From NCBI RefSeq assembly GCF_004138205.1, contig NZ_RXNQ01000002.1, positions 1 to 64,000 on the forward strand: a stretch of DNA of 64,000 nucleotides. Reading direction: 5' to 3'. This DNA comes from Pedobacter sp. SYP-B3415. Its GTDB lineage: Bacteria; Bacteroidota; Bacteroidia; Sphingobacteriales; Sphingobacteriaceae. Shown here piece by piece: positions 34,858-43,447 of the stretch (its first letter is position 1; every line of letters begins with the position of its first letter). The notes beneath the pieces are model-generated. The model saw only the letters and a program-made list of their open reading frames with translations. It did no database searches and was not told the origin of the DNA. The translations under genes and the position numbers were made by a program.

Positions 34858-37800
34858 TTATCTGTTAATCGTGATATAACCTACGTACTTTTCTGTGTCG
34901 TCAAGGATAACAACATAATAATAGGTGCCAGCCGGAACTTCGCTGCCAATGTGAAGGCCAACGTTGCACCTGCCGTCCCAGCTATTATCGTAGGTCGTGT
35001 TTTTGTAAACCCGGTTAGCCCACCGGTTAAATACTTCAAGGCTGACCTTGCGGTTACCGGCATTGTTCACAATGAATTTGTCATTGATCCCGTCGCCATT
35101 CGGCGAGAAGCCCCCCGATATAAACAGCGGCTGCCGTTTAAGATCTACGGGTGTCGTAGAAGGTTGGTTTGTCTGGCTTGGAGTCAGCGTATTTGATGAA
35201 AGTTTAAATGCAATATTCCCATTCAATACAGACGCTCCTTCTACAATTGCCGTGTTTTGGAAGGCTCCCTCACGTTCTGTTGGCAACACGTTCATTTTCA
35301 GCTGTATCTGATTCGTAACTCCTACGGCCAGCGTACTTGCCGGGTCAAGCATTTGTTTAACCGTTGTGCCGTTGAAGGCGCTGTTTACCCGCAAGGTTGC
35401 ACCAGCCAGGGCTGTAAGTTCTGTTACGCGGAAGGTGGTGCCCCTGAATACATCGGCAAGATCATCGATGAGGCTGATTTTTTCGAGATTAACCACCCCG
35501 AAATTGGTCACTTTGAAAAGGAAGGTGATGTTATAACTACCATCTGGTGCCTTTACCACCTCGGTTGCTGCTTTTGTAAGCCCTATCTCCGGACGCGGCA
35601 CAACCAGGTCGACCGGTGTAGCCGATGGCGGAAGGTCAGGCCCCGGACTGAGACTGTTTGCAGAATTGGCGGTGACCGGGGTGTTGTCTAAGGCCGATGC
35701 GCCCGTAGCAAATGCAGTATTAAGGAAAGTTCCTTCACGGCTTGTCGGGGTCACGTTCAGCTCGAGATTAATCTGGGCCGTTGCACCAATAGCCAGCGTA
35801 CTTGCCGGATTTAACAGGTCTTTGCTGGCGTTTCCGTCAAAGTTATTATTAACGGTAAGCGTGCCGTTAGCGGTTTTTGATACAACTGTAAAGTTTGCAC
35901 CACTGAAGACGGTGGCAAGGTCGTCTGTTACGCTGACATTTTTAAGCGGGGCCTGGCCATAGTTACCCACTGTAAACAGATAGCGAATGGTGTAGCTGCC
36001 GTTCAGATTTTTGACAGAGCTTGTCAGTGTTTTCGTGAGACCTATTTTCGCTGGCGGAGCGGGCAGGGGAACCGGGGTCGGCGATGCCGGAAGATCAGGT
36101 GCCGGGGTGGCACTGTTTGCTGAAGTTGCCGTCACGGGCGCAGATCCGGGTGCGCCGCGACCTGATGCGATAGCCGTATTCTGATAAGTCCGGTAAACCG
36201 ATGGCGTGATCCTGAAATCAAGCGTAACTTGTCCGCTTGACCCGATAGCCAGGGTACTGGCCGTCCCGAGCAGCTCTGTGTCGGTCGTGCCGTTGTAAGC
36301 GTTATTGATGGTCAGGCCTGAACCCGCCATAACGGCCTTACCTGTAACCGTAAATGTGCTGCCTGCAAATGTTGCAGCCAGATCGTCGCGAAGACTGACC
36401 GTCTGCAGGGCAATATTGCCATAATTGGTAAGCGTAAATAAAAATCTGCCGGTGTAGCTGCCATCAGGGTTGTAGTTCAGCGTTTGCAGCACTTTGGTTA
36501 CACCGATCTTTGGTGATGGTGCAACAAGCTGTACCGGCGTTGGCGAAGGGGTATTGTTCGGGCTTGGGGTCGCACTGTTTGTGGAACTTGCGCTAACCGG
36601 GGTGTTGTTGGTTGTCGAAATACCCGAGGCAATCGCTGTATTGTCATAATTCCCATACACGGTCGGGGTAATGCGGACTTCCATGGTAACGGTCCCCGAT
36701 CCGTTCACCGCAAGCGTACTTTGTGCGCTTAAAAGTTCTGTATTTGTACTGCCATTGTAGGCATTATTTATAACCAGGTTTGTGTTGCTTGTTACCTGTT
36801 TGCTGGTCACGGTAAACGCATTTCCGGCAAACGTTGCCGCCAGATCGTCCCGCAGGCTCACATTACGAAGGGGAACATCGCCAAAGTTGTTTAGGGTGAA
36901 CAGAAAACGTGCGGTGTAAGTTCCGTCTGAGTTAAGAGTAAGGTTTTGCAATACTTTTGTGATACCGATTTTCGGCGTCGATACCTCTGTAACGGTAAGT
37001 TTAACCTCATCTACGCCCTGACAGGCACCGCCCCCGGAAACCGTCCACCGGAACGTGTATTCGCCTGCAGACAGGTTTGAAACAGTCGTATTTGCCTGGT
37101 TCAGATTGGCAAATACAGGTGCCGTGGTCCCTGGCGGGGTAGACACAATGGTCCAGGTACCTGCCTGACCGGCTGCAGGAGCTACGGCTGCTAATTGTGC
37201 GGTTACGCCTGAGGAAGCCGGCTTAATGACATTTTGATCAGGACCCGCATCAGCAGTTAGCTGGTTTGAGATCGTAACCCGGATCTCTGCCGGATTCGAA
37301 GCCTTCCCAAGATTATCGCGCAGCGAGTACGAAGCGAAAATTGTTCCGGGAGCAGCTGCAGGATCGGGCGTAAAAATAATATCGCCTGTCTGCTGATTGC
37401 TCGTAAACGTTCCCTGGCCGGGTAGGGTAAGGGACGACTGTACACCCGGCAGGTATGGCTCAAAATCTATAGAGGCTGGATTAATTGTACCTGAAACGGT
37501 TGATGGTACGGCACTTTGCGTTGCATTGGTCGTTGCGGCAGACCCCTGGCAGGTAACCATGGCAATATCTGCTGCCGAGGCATAGGCTGTGTTATACTCT
37601 TCAATACGTACGTTGCGGATCTCATGGAAATTTGTCAGCATACCTGTTGATGCTGCAATACCGTATGCCAGATTTGCGGGTGCCGCCTCTGTATATTGAT
37701 AGTTCTCTATAATAGTGCGCGTAACCGGGGTGGCGCCGCCTGTAATTACACGCACGGTGATTGAATAACCTACGTTAGCGGGAGCAAGTTCAATAATCAC

Positions 37801-38520
37801 GCGCCTGTAATTGGGATCTGAAGGGTTATTATTCCGGGTATTGGTGTTGGGAATCAGCGCAAACGGCGGACTTGCTTCGTCGCCCGGTGTAAACCGTTTA
37901 AGAAATCTGTAGTTCGCCGGATTGTTAAAGTCCATACCATCACCTTTACCCCTTAGGGTTACGGAGCCAGGTCTGAAACCATCGCCGCCCTGCCGGCCCT
38001 CGCTGGCGTTTGAAAAGTTTCCGTATTCGTCAATACCGATACCCAGATAACCTTTGCTTACGCCACCTGAAGCGCCCTGGGGAATATTGATCTGTGAGTA
38101 ACCAAGCGAGCCGCCGAATCCTCCGATTGAAAAATTTGAGGTTGCTGATGCATCAAACAGGAAAAAACAGATGCCGTCTGCGCCTGTACCACCATAGGTA
38201 TAATACTCGACGTCAATCTTCAATCCATTGACGGATGGAAAAGAAGTAGTGTTATAGATATACCCCTTTTGGTATTCGAGGTTGCTGGTCAGTCGGAGAT
38301 AGCCGTTTCCTTCCACGTCAGTAAATGTGGTGCCGTTCGGGCCCGCAATCGGGCCTTTTCCGGCGGTCAGGAATGCCGGAGCATCGCCGCCAAAAAACGT
38401 GTAAGGGGCAGTCGAGTTCCGAAAGCTGAAGACATACGGAAATGTTGCCTGCTGCGCAGCGAGGTATTGAATACCAACAAGAAAAAAGAGCAACAGAAAA
38501 GAGAGTAACTTTTTTACCAT
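34858..38520 (-). CDS. Giant secreted protein with lectin-like domain, four DUF11-like repeats and T9SS type B sorting domain
   Basis: 1220 residues. Signal peptide 1-22. Residues 25-310 resemble an L-type (legume-like) lectin domain (TYGGTGADGICFFLFD, then GSLGYSQINIP). Two beta-sandwich modules follow. From about 514 to 1120 four repeats of about 155 residues occur, each starting (P/A)(K/E)IG(I/V/L)TK and containing DDLA-x-x-F followed by FNG- or YNG-type asparagine turns and LAIG or LAVN. The last 85 residues are the gliding-motility/type-B sorting domain (GGFSPNGDGINDKF, VFNRWANRVYKN, TYYYVVILDD). It is predicted to be exported by T9SS and placed on the surface as an adhesin or matrix protein. 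First gene of the operon. Confidence 0.9.
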   Translation of the reverse strand: MVKKLLSFLLLFFLVGIQYLAAQQATFPYVFSFRNSTAPYTFFGGDAPAFLTAGKGPIAGPNGTTFTDVEGNGYLRLTSNLEYQKGYIYNTTSFPSVNGLKIDVEYYTYGGTGADGICFFLFDASATSNFSIGGFGGSLGYSQINIPQGASGGVSKGYLGIGIDEYGNFSNASEGRQGGDGFRPGSVTLRGKGDGMDFNNPANYRFLKRFTPGDEASPPFALIPNTNTRNNNPSDPNYRRVIIELAPANVGYSITVRVITGGATPVTRTIIENYQYTEAAPANLAYGIAASTGMLTNFHEIRNVRIEEYNTAYASAADIAMVTCQGSAATTNATQSAVPSTVSGTINPASIDFEPYLPGVQSSLTLPGQGTFTSNQQTGDIIFTPDPAAAPGTIFASYSLRDNLGKASNPAEIRVTISNQLTADAGPDQNVIKPASSGVTAQLAAVAPAAGQAGTWTIVSTPPGTTAPVFANLNQANTTVSNLSAGEYTFRWTVSGGGACQGVDEVKLTVTEVSTPKIGITKVLQNLTLNSDGTYTARFLFTLNNFGDVPLRNVSLRDDLAATFAGNAFTVTSKQVTSNTNLVINNAYNGSTNTELLSAQSTLAVNGSGTVTMEVRITPTVYGNYDNTAIASGISTTNNTPVSASSTNSATPSPNNTPSPTPVQLVAPSPKIGVTKVLQTLNYNPDGSYTGRFLFTLTNYGNIALQTVSLRDDLAATFAGSTFTVTGKAVMAGSGLTINNAYNGTTDTELLGTASTLAIGSSGQVTLDFRITPSVYRTYQNTAIASGRGAPGSAPVTATSANSATPAPDLPASPTPVPLPAPPAKIGLTKTLTSSVKNLNGSYTIRYLFTVGNYGQAPLKNVSVTDDLATVFSGANFTVVSKTANGTLTVNNNFDGNASKDLLNPASTLAIGATAQINLELNVTPTSREGTFLNTAFATGASALDNTPVTANSANSLSPGPDLPPSATPVDLVVPRPEIGLTKAATEVVKAPDGSYNITFLFKVTNFGVVNLEKISLIDDLADVFRGTTFRVTELTALAGATLRVNSAFNGTTVKQMLDPASTLAVGVTNQIQLKMNVLPTEREGAFQNTAIVEGASVLNGNIAFKLSSNTLTPSQTNQPSTTPVDLKRQPLFISGGFSPNGDGINDKFIVNNAGNRKVSLEVFNRWANRVYKNTTYDNSWDGRCNVGLHIGSEVPAGTYYYVVILDDTEKYVGYITINR
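35130..36980 (-). repeat. Four in-frame 462-465 bp repeats inside the T9SS adhesin gene
   Basis: Repeat units begin near 36980, 36515, 36050 and 35590 (minus strand). Between units the linker is Pro/Ser/Thr-rich (for example ASSTNSATPSPNNTPSPTPV). The units are recognisable at protein level but not identical, so they are older duplications. Confidence 0.85.
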
Positions 38521-39219
38521 AATGATGATCTAGTAGTGTAACGCGGTAACCATACTATACCATCTTATAGTCAAAACCTGAGCCATTGCAATTGGTCTCG
38601 ATAGAGAACCAACATGCCGCATAGGATAGGAGGGTATGATTACAATGTAAAAGTAGGTATTTCCCACAAAATTTTTAACGTTTAAAACGGTATCGGGGCA
38701 CGGCGCGTGCCTCAATCCGGTTGGTGCGTTCATCCGGACCGCTTAGAGCAATTAATGTTTATTAAAATTCCGGACTGAAGTTTATAACATAAATGATTAC
38801 ATCATTTACTGATAGCTTGTATAAGCCAATCATATGTGGGGAAATTGTTGCACAATTAATTTCTCGGATGTGTGGAAATCAGGTTACAGGAAGGTATACA
38901 GATGTTGTTGGCGCGTATTCTTCTGTGATAGATCCGGCCTCCGGAATTACCTTTCAATATCGGCTGAGGTCCAGCCGCATGAACCACTGCGACTTCTTAC
39001 AATCTTTTTATCAGTTAACGCCGGCGCCATTCGGCTCTTTTTCGTTACTTTGGCGCTCAGAAAACTGCCGAAAATTGTTATTAAGAGTCAATGCTTTATC
39101 CTGTGCATGCATGAACGGTGCCTTTGGCTTGAATGTTGCCTCGTCCCTTGAGTCGATACCCCATGTTTTTCTTTTCGGCGAAAGCTTTTATATTTATGAC
39201 CGATAATATTCCTTATTGA
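38521..39219. other. Upstream region of the exopolysaccharide operon
   Basis: 699 bases between divergent operons. Two overlapping short ORFs exist on the plus strand but have Cys-rich, unnatural composition and are not called. A hairpin at 38592-38612 (TTGGTCTC, GATA, GAGAACCAA) is the only structure noticed. An AT-rich stretch around 39186-39200 (TTTTATATTTATG) is near the start of the operon and could be part of a promoter. Confidence 0.4.
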
Positions 39220-39939
39220 ATGAAATTTACTACCCGAAGCATTGTATTTTTTATGTTTCTTTCGGCATTCTGCCGGCCGGTACGGGCACAGGAAAGCATG
39301 ATGAGCGAGGTCTCTCTGGTTTACCTGGAAAAGCTGATCGCAACAGCCAAGGAAAACTATCCGCGTATGCGCAATTTTAACGACCAGGTTGCCAGGGCAA
39401 AAGTTGACATTGGCAGGCAAAGCGTTTCCTGGTTCGACTTTTTCAATCTGTCTTATGTCAGACAACCGGAAAACAACGTTACCGTAACCAACCCGATAAC
39501 CGGTGCACCTGAGACAGGAAGCTCGCTGAGCCCGGTACTGCTGAATGGCTTTCAGTTTGGCGTAGGCATTAATCTGGGAACGCTTTTTCAAAAACCGTAC
39601 AATGTGAGGCAATCAAAGATCGACTACCGCATTGCCCAGACCAATCGCGAAGAGTATGTCCTGACTTTAGAAGCGGAAGTAAAAAGGCGCTATTACCTGT
39701 ATGTTCAAACGCTGGAGGTACTGAAGCTTCAGACCAAAGGGCTGGTCGACATTCAAAACACATTCAGGGATCTCAGGGCTAAATATGAGAAAGGGGCTGT
39801 GACCTTTTCAGAATACAACACAGGGCTCACATCCGTCAGTGCGCAGACACAAAGTAAGATTACCGCAGAAGGAGCCTTCCTGACAGCCAAAGTCGCTTTG
39901 GAAGAAATGCTTGGAAAAAGACTGGAGGAAATCAAGTAA
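39220..39939 (+). CDS. Short TolC-like outer-membrane protein, first gene of the EPS operon
   Basis: 239 residues with signal peptide (about 1-23, ends RAQ). The mature protein has the helical and strand pattern of a half TolC: RIAQTNREEYVLTLEAEVKR, then YLYVQTLEVLKLQTKGLVDI and YEKGAVTFSEYNTGLTSVS. TolC-family proteins are normally about 420-480 residues with two such halves; only one is present here. It stands where a Wza export protein would usually be, just before the Wzz-like gene and one base from its start (39941). Such short TolC-like proteins are seen in Bacteroidota EPS loci, probably assembling as a higher oligomer. Role as the outer-membrane exit is inference. Confidence 0.75.
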   Translation: MKFTTRSIVFFMFLSAFCRPVRAQESMMSEVSLVYLEKLIATAKENYPRMRNFNDQVARAKVDIGRQSVSWFDFFNLSYVRQPENNVTVTNPITGAPETGSSLSPVLLNGFQFGVGINLGTLFQKPYNVRQSKIDYRIAQTNREEYVLTLEAEVKRRYYLYVQTLEVLKLQTKGLVDIQNTFRDLRAKYEKGAVTFSEYNTGLTSVSAQTQSKITAEGAFLTAKVALEEMLGKRLEEIK

Positions 39940-39940
39940 C

Positions 39941-42109
39941 ATGGAGCTTAAGAAATTTATACGGCTGCTGCTTAGGAACAGATATGTTCTGATTCTGGTA
40001 CCCATTATTACGGTTGTAATTACCTATTTCCTGACCAGGAAAATGCCCGACATGTACACGTCGCAGGTTCAGATTGCAACCGGGATCGTAGATAATACAC
40101 AAAGTGTTCCGAGTATTCTTGGCGCTGACGTGCTGCAGGAAAACCGCATTAATCAGGAGTTCAGCAACCTGATTGAAATGATGCGCCTGAAGAAGATCAT
40201 CGATCTTGTTTCTTACCGTCTAATCCTGAATGACATGGAAGGTACCAGACCTTTCCGTTCAGCGAGTAATATGGTTCAGGGCCTGAGCCCGCAGGCAAAA
40301 AAAAGGGCAATCGCCGTATTCAAGGAAAAATATCGCTCCAAGCAGAGCCTGAACCTGACGAATACCGAACAGAAGAATCTGGATGAACTGCTGCATTCCA
40401 TGCAATATCATGAGTCTGATCTGCGTAACAAACTGAACATATTCAGGCTTGGTTCCAGCGATTTTATTTATGTGCAGTATGAATCTGAAAACCCACAGCT
40501 TTCGGCCTATGTAATCAACACCCTTGCCGACGAATTCCTGGATTATTATTCACTCTTGCTTCGCGAAAACCACAACCGGTCGGTTGCTTACCTCGAAGAC
40601 CTGCTCAAACAAAAGTTTAAGACCATGAACGATAAGATCCTGGCTTTGCAGGATTATAAAATCAAAAATGGCGTATTGAATATCAGCGAACAATCGTCGA
40701 GCATATATGGCCAGATGATGGCTTTTGAGGCAAAGAAAAAAGAGGCAGAAAAAGACGTAGCTTCGATAAGCGGTGCTATTCGGAGTATTGATGCTAAATT
40801 TGATCCGGATGCCAGGAGATATGTAGAGGCTACACTCATCAGGCCAAATCAGCAAATTACCGAGACACGCGAAAAATTAAGGAATCTCTACGACAAGTAT
40901 GTGGAGAACGATTTTGATGAGTGGTACCAGCCGCGCATCGATTCTTTGAAAAACGTACTTTCGACCCAGATCAATGCCGTAAATGATAACTATGTAAGTA
41001 ACCCGCTTACGACAGCACAGAGCCTGCGCACACAGAAAGTAAATCTGGAGATCCAGCTAGACCTGGCGAAGTACAGCGTTGCTTCCTTAAGCAAGTCGAT
41101 TAACAGCCTGAACAACCAGTTTAGTTCACTTGTGCCAAATGAGGCTGTTGTTCAGTCTTACGACCGGGATATCGAGGTAGCCAGCAAGGAATATCTCGAG
41201 ATCCTGAACAGATACAACCAGATCAAAATGGAATCAGGATTTTCAGGCAAACTGCGCATTGTGCAGGATGCCATGCCGGGTACACTGGTTCCTTCAAAGA
41301 AAATGCTGCTGGTTATTATCAGCGGTGTGATCGGTCTGATATTCTGCCTGGTTGTATTTTTCATTATTTATTATTTCGATAATTCAATCCGCAATTCGAA
41401 AGACCTGGCCAATCAAACCGGCCTGCCCGTTCTGAGCGAACTAAACAGAATTGATGTAAGCAGTTTGCAGATGAAGTCACTATGGGAAAGCCGTTCGCTT
41501 CCTGCAGACCTGCAGCGCTTCAAAGACCAGATCAGGTCAATCCGTCTGGAAATTGCCAAAGACGTAGGGCTTACGCCCGATGAAAGCAAGGTGCTGATGG
41601 TTAACAGCATCAATGACCGCGAAGGTAAATCTTTGCTTACGCTGGGACTTGCATATGCGTTTGCCGTTACCAACCGGCGGGTGCTGCTTATTGATGGTAA
41701 TTTCCATAACCCAGGCCTTACGAAGATCATGAAACAACCGCTTATGCTCGAGAACTACCTCAATTCGGGTGAAATCGGGGAGGTTCCGGATGATCGTGCG
41801 AATGTCTTCGCACTGGGTAACCAGGGCGGGGATAAGTCTTTGCTGGAACTCATCGATGCGCAGACTGTAAGTGAGAGGCTTTCAGCATTAAAAAAACACT
41901 TTGATGTCATTCTGGTTGAGACTGCATCACTGGTACACATCGACAAGTCGAGAGAGTGGCTGGATTATGCAGACGGAGTGGTGTCGGTTTTTGAAACTGA
42001 CCAGTCGCTAACGGACGACAAAAAGGCGCACGTTACATTCCTTGAATCCTTAAAGCCGAAATTCCTTGGCTGGGTACTGAATAAAGCCGGGGCAGATGCA
42101 AGCCGGTAA
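39941..42109 (+). CDS. Wzz/GumC-type chain-length protein with degenerate BY-kinase domain
   Basis: 722 residues from ATG 39941. Membrane segments lie near residues 12-30 (YVLILVPIITVVITYFL) and 455-480 (MLLVIISGVIGLIFCLVVFF). Between them is a long periplasmic part with coiled coils, the GNVR-like region. The cytosolic C-terminal ATPase domain carries a Walker A-like NSINDREGKSLLTLGLAYAF near 554, a Walker A-prime VLLIDGNFHNPGL near 581 and a Walker B-like VILVETAS. Relative to active bacterial tyrosine kinases the usual Pro-Gly-Glu-Gly-Lys is Asp-Arg-Glu-Gly-Lys, and no tyrosine cluster is at the C-terminus. It should set polymer length during export; kinase activity is doubtful. Confidence 0.9.
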   Translation: MELKKFIRLLLRNRYVLILVPIITVVITYFLTRKMPDMYTSQVQIATGIVDNTQSVPSILGADVLQENRINQEFSNLIEMMRLKKIIDLVSYRLILNDMEGTRPFRSASNMVQGLSPQAKKRAIAVFKEKYRSKQSLNLTNTEQKNLDELLHSMQYHESDLRNKLNIFRLGSSDFIYVQYESENPQLSAYVINTLADEFLDYYSLLLRENHNRSVAYLEDLLKQKFKTMNDKILALQDYKIKNGVLNISEQSSSIYGQMMAFEAKKKEAEKDVASISGAIRSIDAKFDPDARRYVEATLIRPNQQITETREKLRNLYDKYVENDFDEWYQPRIDSLKNVLSTQINAVNDNYVSNPLTTAQSLRTQKVNLEIQLDLAKYSVASLSKSINSLNNQFSSLVPNEAVVQSYDRDIEVASKEYLEILNRYNQIKMESGFSGKLRIVQDAMPGTLVPSKKMLLVIISGVIGLIFCLVVFFIIYYFDNSIRNSKDLANQTGLPVLSELNRIDVSSLQMKSLWESRSLPADLQRFKDQIRSIRLEIAKDVGLTPDESKVLMVNSINDREGKSLLTLGLAYAFAVTNRRVLLIDGNFHNPGLTKIMKQPLMLENYLNSGEIGEVPDDRANVFALGNQGGDKSLLELIDAQTVSERLSALKKHFDVILVETASLVHIDKSREWLDYADGVVSVFETDQSLTDDKKAHVTFLESLKPKFLGWVLNKAGADASR

Positions 42110-42121
42110 AAAAAACGATGT

Positions 42122-43273
42122 ATGAAGATTTTGTGGATCATCATTCAGGCACTGATCGGGTTTCATCTCGTGTTCCCGCTCTTTTTATACGTTTTTTACG
42201 CGTTGAGAAAAACTTTGCAGGGAACGCGGTCATTTACCGCGGCTGCGCAGCCTGCAGACTACGCTGTCATTATTACAGCCTATGAGCAAACGCATCAGCT
42301 GCCGGCTGCGATCCGTTCCATGCTGGAACAACGTTATCAAAACTTCATTATCTATGTAGTACTTGATAATTGTGCCCCCGACAGTTTTTCGTTTGTTCAT
42401 GAGCAGGTGGTGCTGCTTTGGCCTGAAAGCGTGCTGGCGGGCAATGTGCGGTCGCATTTTTATGCTATCAACCGCTTCGTCAGAGCGCATAACCGGATTA
42501 CCATCATAGACAGCGACAATATTGCCGCCCCCGGATACCTCGATGAGCTGAATGTTTTCTTCGACAGGGGATATGAAGCCGTTCAGGGCGTACGTGAGCC
42601 CAAGAACCTGAACACCACACTTGCCTGCCTGGATGCTGCGCGCGATCTTTACTACCATTTCTATGATGGGAAATTACTGTATGGCGCAGGCTCTTCAGCT
42701 ACGCTGGCCGGTTCGGGCATGGCCTTTACGACAAGGCTTTACAGGGACTGTCTGGAGAACTTCGATATGCAGGGGGCGGGCTTCGACAAAGTGCTGCAAA
42801 ATAAAATTGTACAGAAAGATAAGCGGATTGCCTTTGCCCAGCAGGCCATTGTGTTCGACGAAAAAACGACCCAGGCATCGCAACTCGTTAACCAGCGTTC
42901 CAGATGGATCAATACCTGGTTTTCGTTTTTCTATTTTGGCTTTGGTCTGGCGGGCCGTGGCCTGATGCGTTTCAGTATCAATCAGTTTTTGTTTGGCCTG
43001 GTATTACTCAGACCGCCGCTTTTCATCTTCCTGCTATTATCTCTTTGCTGTATGACCGCTAACATTTTTATATCCGGTACAGCTGTACTGCTATGGTTAG
43101 CAGGTTTTATATGTTTTATAGCGGGCTTCTTTCTTGCGCTTTTGCAGGGCAGAACAGATCCCAGGATATTCAGAGCGCTGGCGCACGTTCCGAAATTTAT
43201 CTGGCTGCAGGTACGCGCCCTGCTGTTCGCCGCAAAAGCGAACCAGCGTTCGGTTGCAACAAAACACGACTGA
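42122..43273 (+). CDS. Membrane glycosyltransferase, family 2
   Basis: 383 residues. Residues 1-22 form an N-terminal membrane anchor. The GT-A domain begins YAVIITAYEQTHQLPAAIRS and has NC with TIIDSDNIAAPGYLDELNVF as the DxD site region. QRSRWINTWFSFFYFGFGLA marks the acceptor-side motif, and three hydrophobic segments end the protein. It is the second assembly gene of the EPS operon, 12 bases after the Wzz-like gene. It adds or initiates a sugar at the cytosolic face; donor and acceptor are unknown. Confidence 0.9.
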   Translation: MKILWIIIQALIGFHLVFPLFLYVFYALRKTLQGTRSFTAAAQPADYAVIITAYEQTHQLPAAIRSMLEQRYQNFIIYVVLDNCAPDSFSFVHEQVVLLWPESVLAGNVRSHFYAINRFVRAHNRITIIDSDNIAAPGYLDELNVFFDRGYEAVQGVREPKNLNTTLACLDAARDLYYHFYDGKLLYGAGSSATLAGSGMAFTTRLYRDCLENFDMQGAGFDKVLQNKIVQKDKRIAFAQQAIVFDEKTTQASQLVNQRSRWINTWFSFFYFGFGLAGRGLMRFSINQFLFGLVLLRPPLFIFLLLSLCCMTANIFISGTAVLLWLAGFICFIAGFFLALLQGRTDPRIFRALAHVPKFIWLQVRALLFAAKANQRSVATKHD

Positions 43274-43277
43274 GAAC

Positions 43278-43412
43278 ATGAGAACGAACCCCGATAAAAA
43301 GCCGGAAAAGACGATCAGACTTGACCCTGTAAAAGAGCTATCTCGTAAGGCAGCTATCATTCTTGCCTTTATCAGTGTTTTTGCATTTTTTGTCAAAATT
43401 CTTTTCCTATAG
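43278..43412 (+). CDS. 44-aa membrane peptide in the EPS operon
   Basis: ATG 43278 to TAG 43412. A basic N-terminal half (MRTNPDKKPEKTIRLDPVKE) is followed by a single membrane segment (AAIILAFISVFAFFVKILFL), which is the terminal residue run. It starts 4 bases after the GT2 stop and is followed by the Wzy gene 35 bases later. The start context and composition fit a real small membrane protein. No family is recognised. Confidence 0.6.
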   Translation: MRTNPDKKPEKTIRLDPVKELSRKAAIILAFISVFAFFVKILFL

Positions 43413-43447
43413 CATCCGGCCTGAAGACCAACCAAAACACGTCGAGA

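Noticed and set aside
38793..39206. 137-codon plus-strand ORF upstream of the EPS operon, ending 13 bases before its first gene
   Set aside because: Cysteine- and serine-rich, no family resemblance, overlapped by another equally open frame, and no good start context. Most likely chance.
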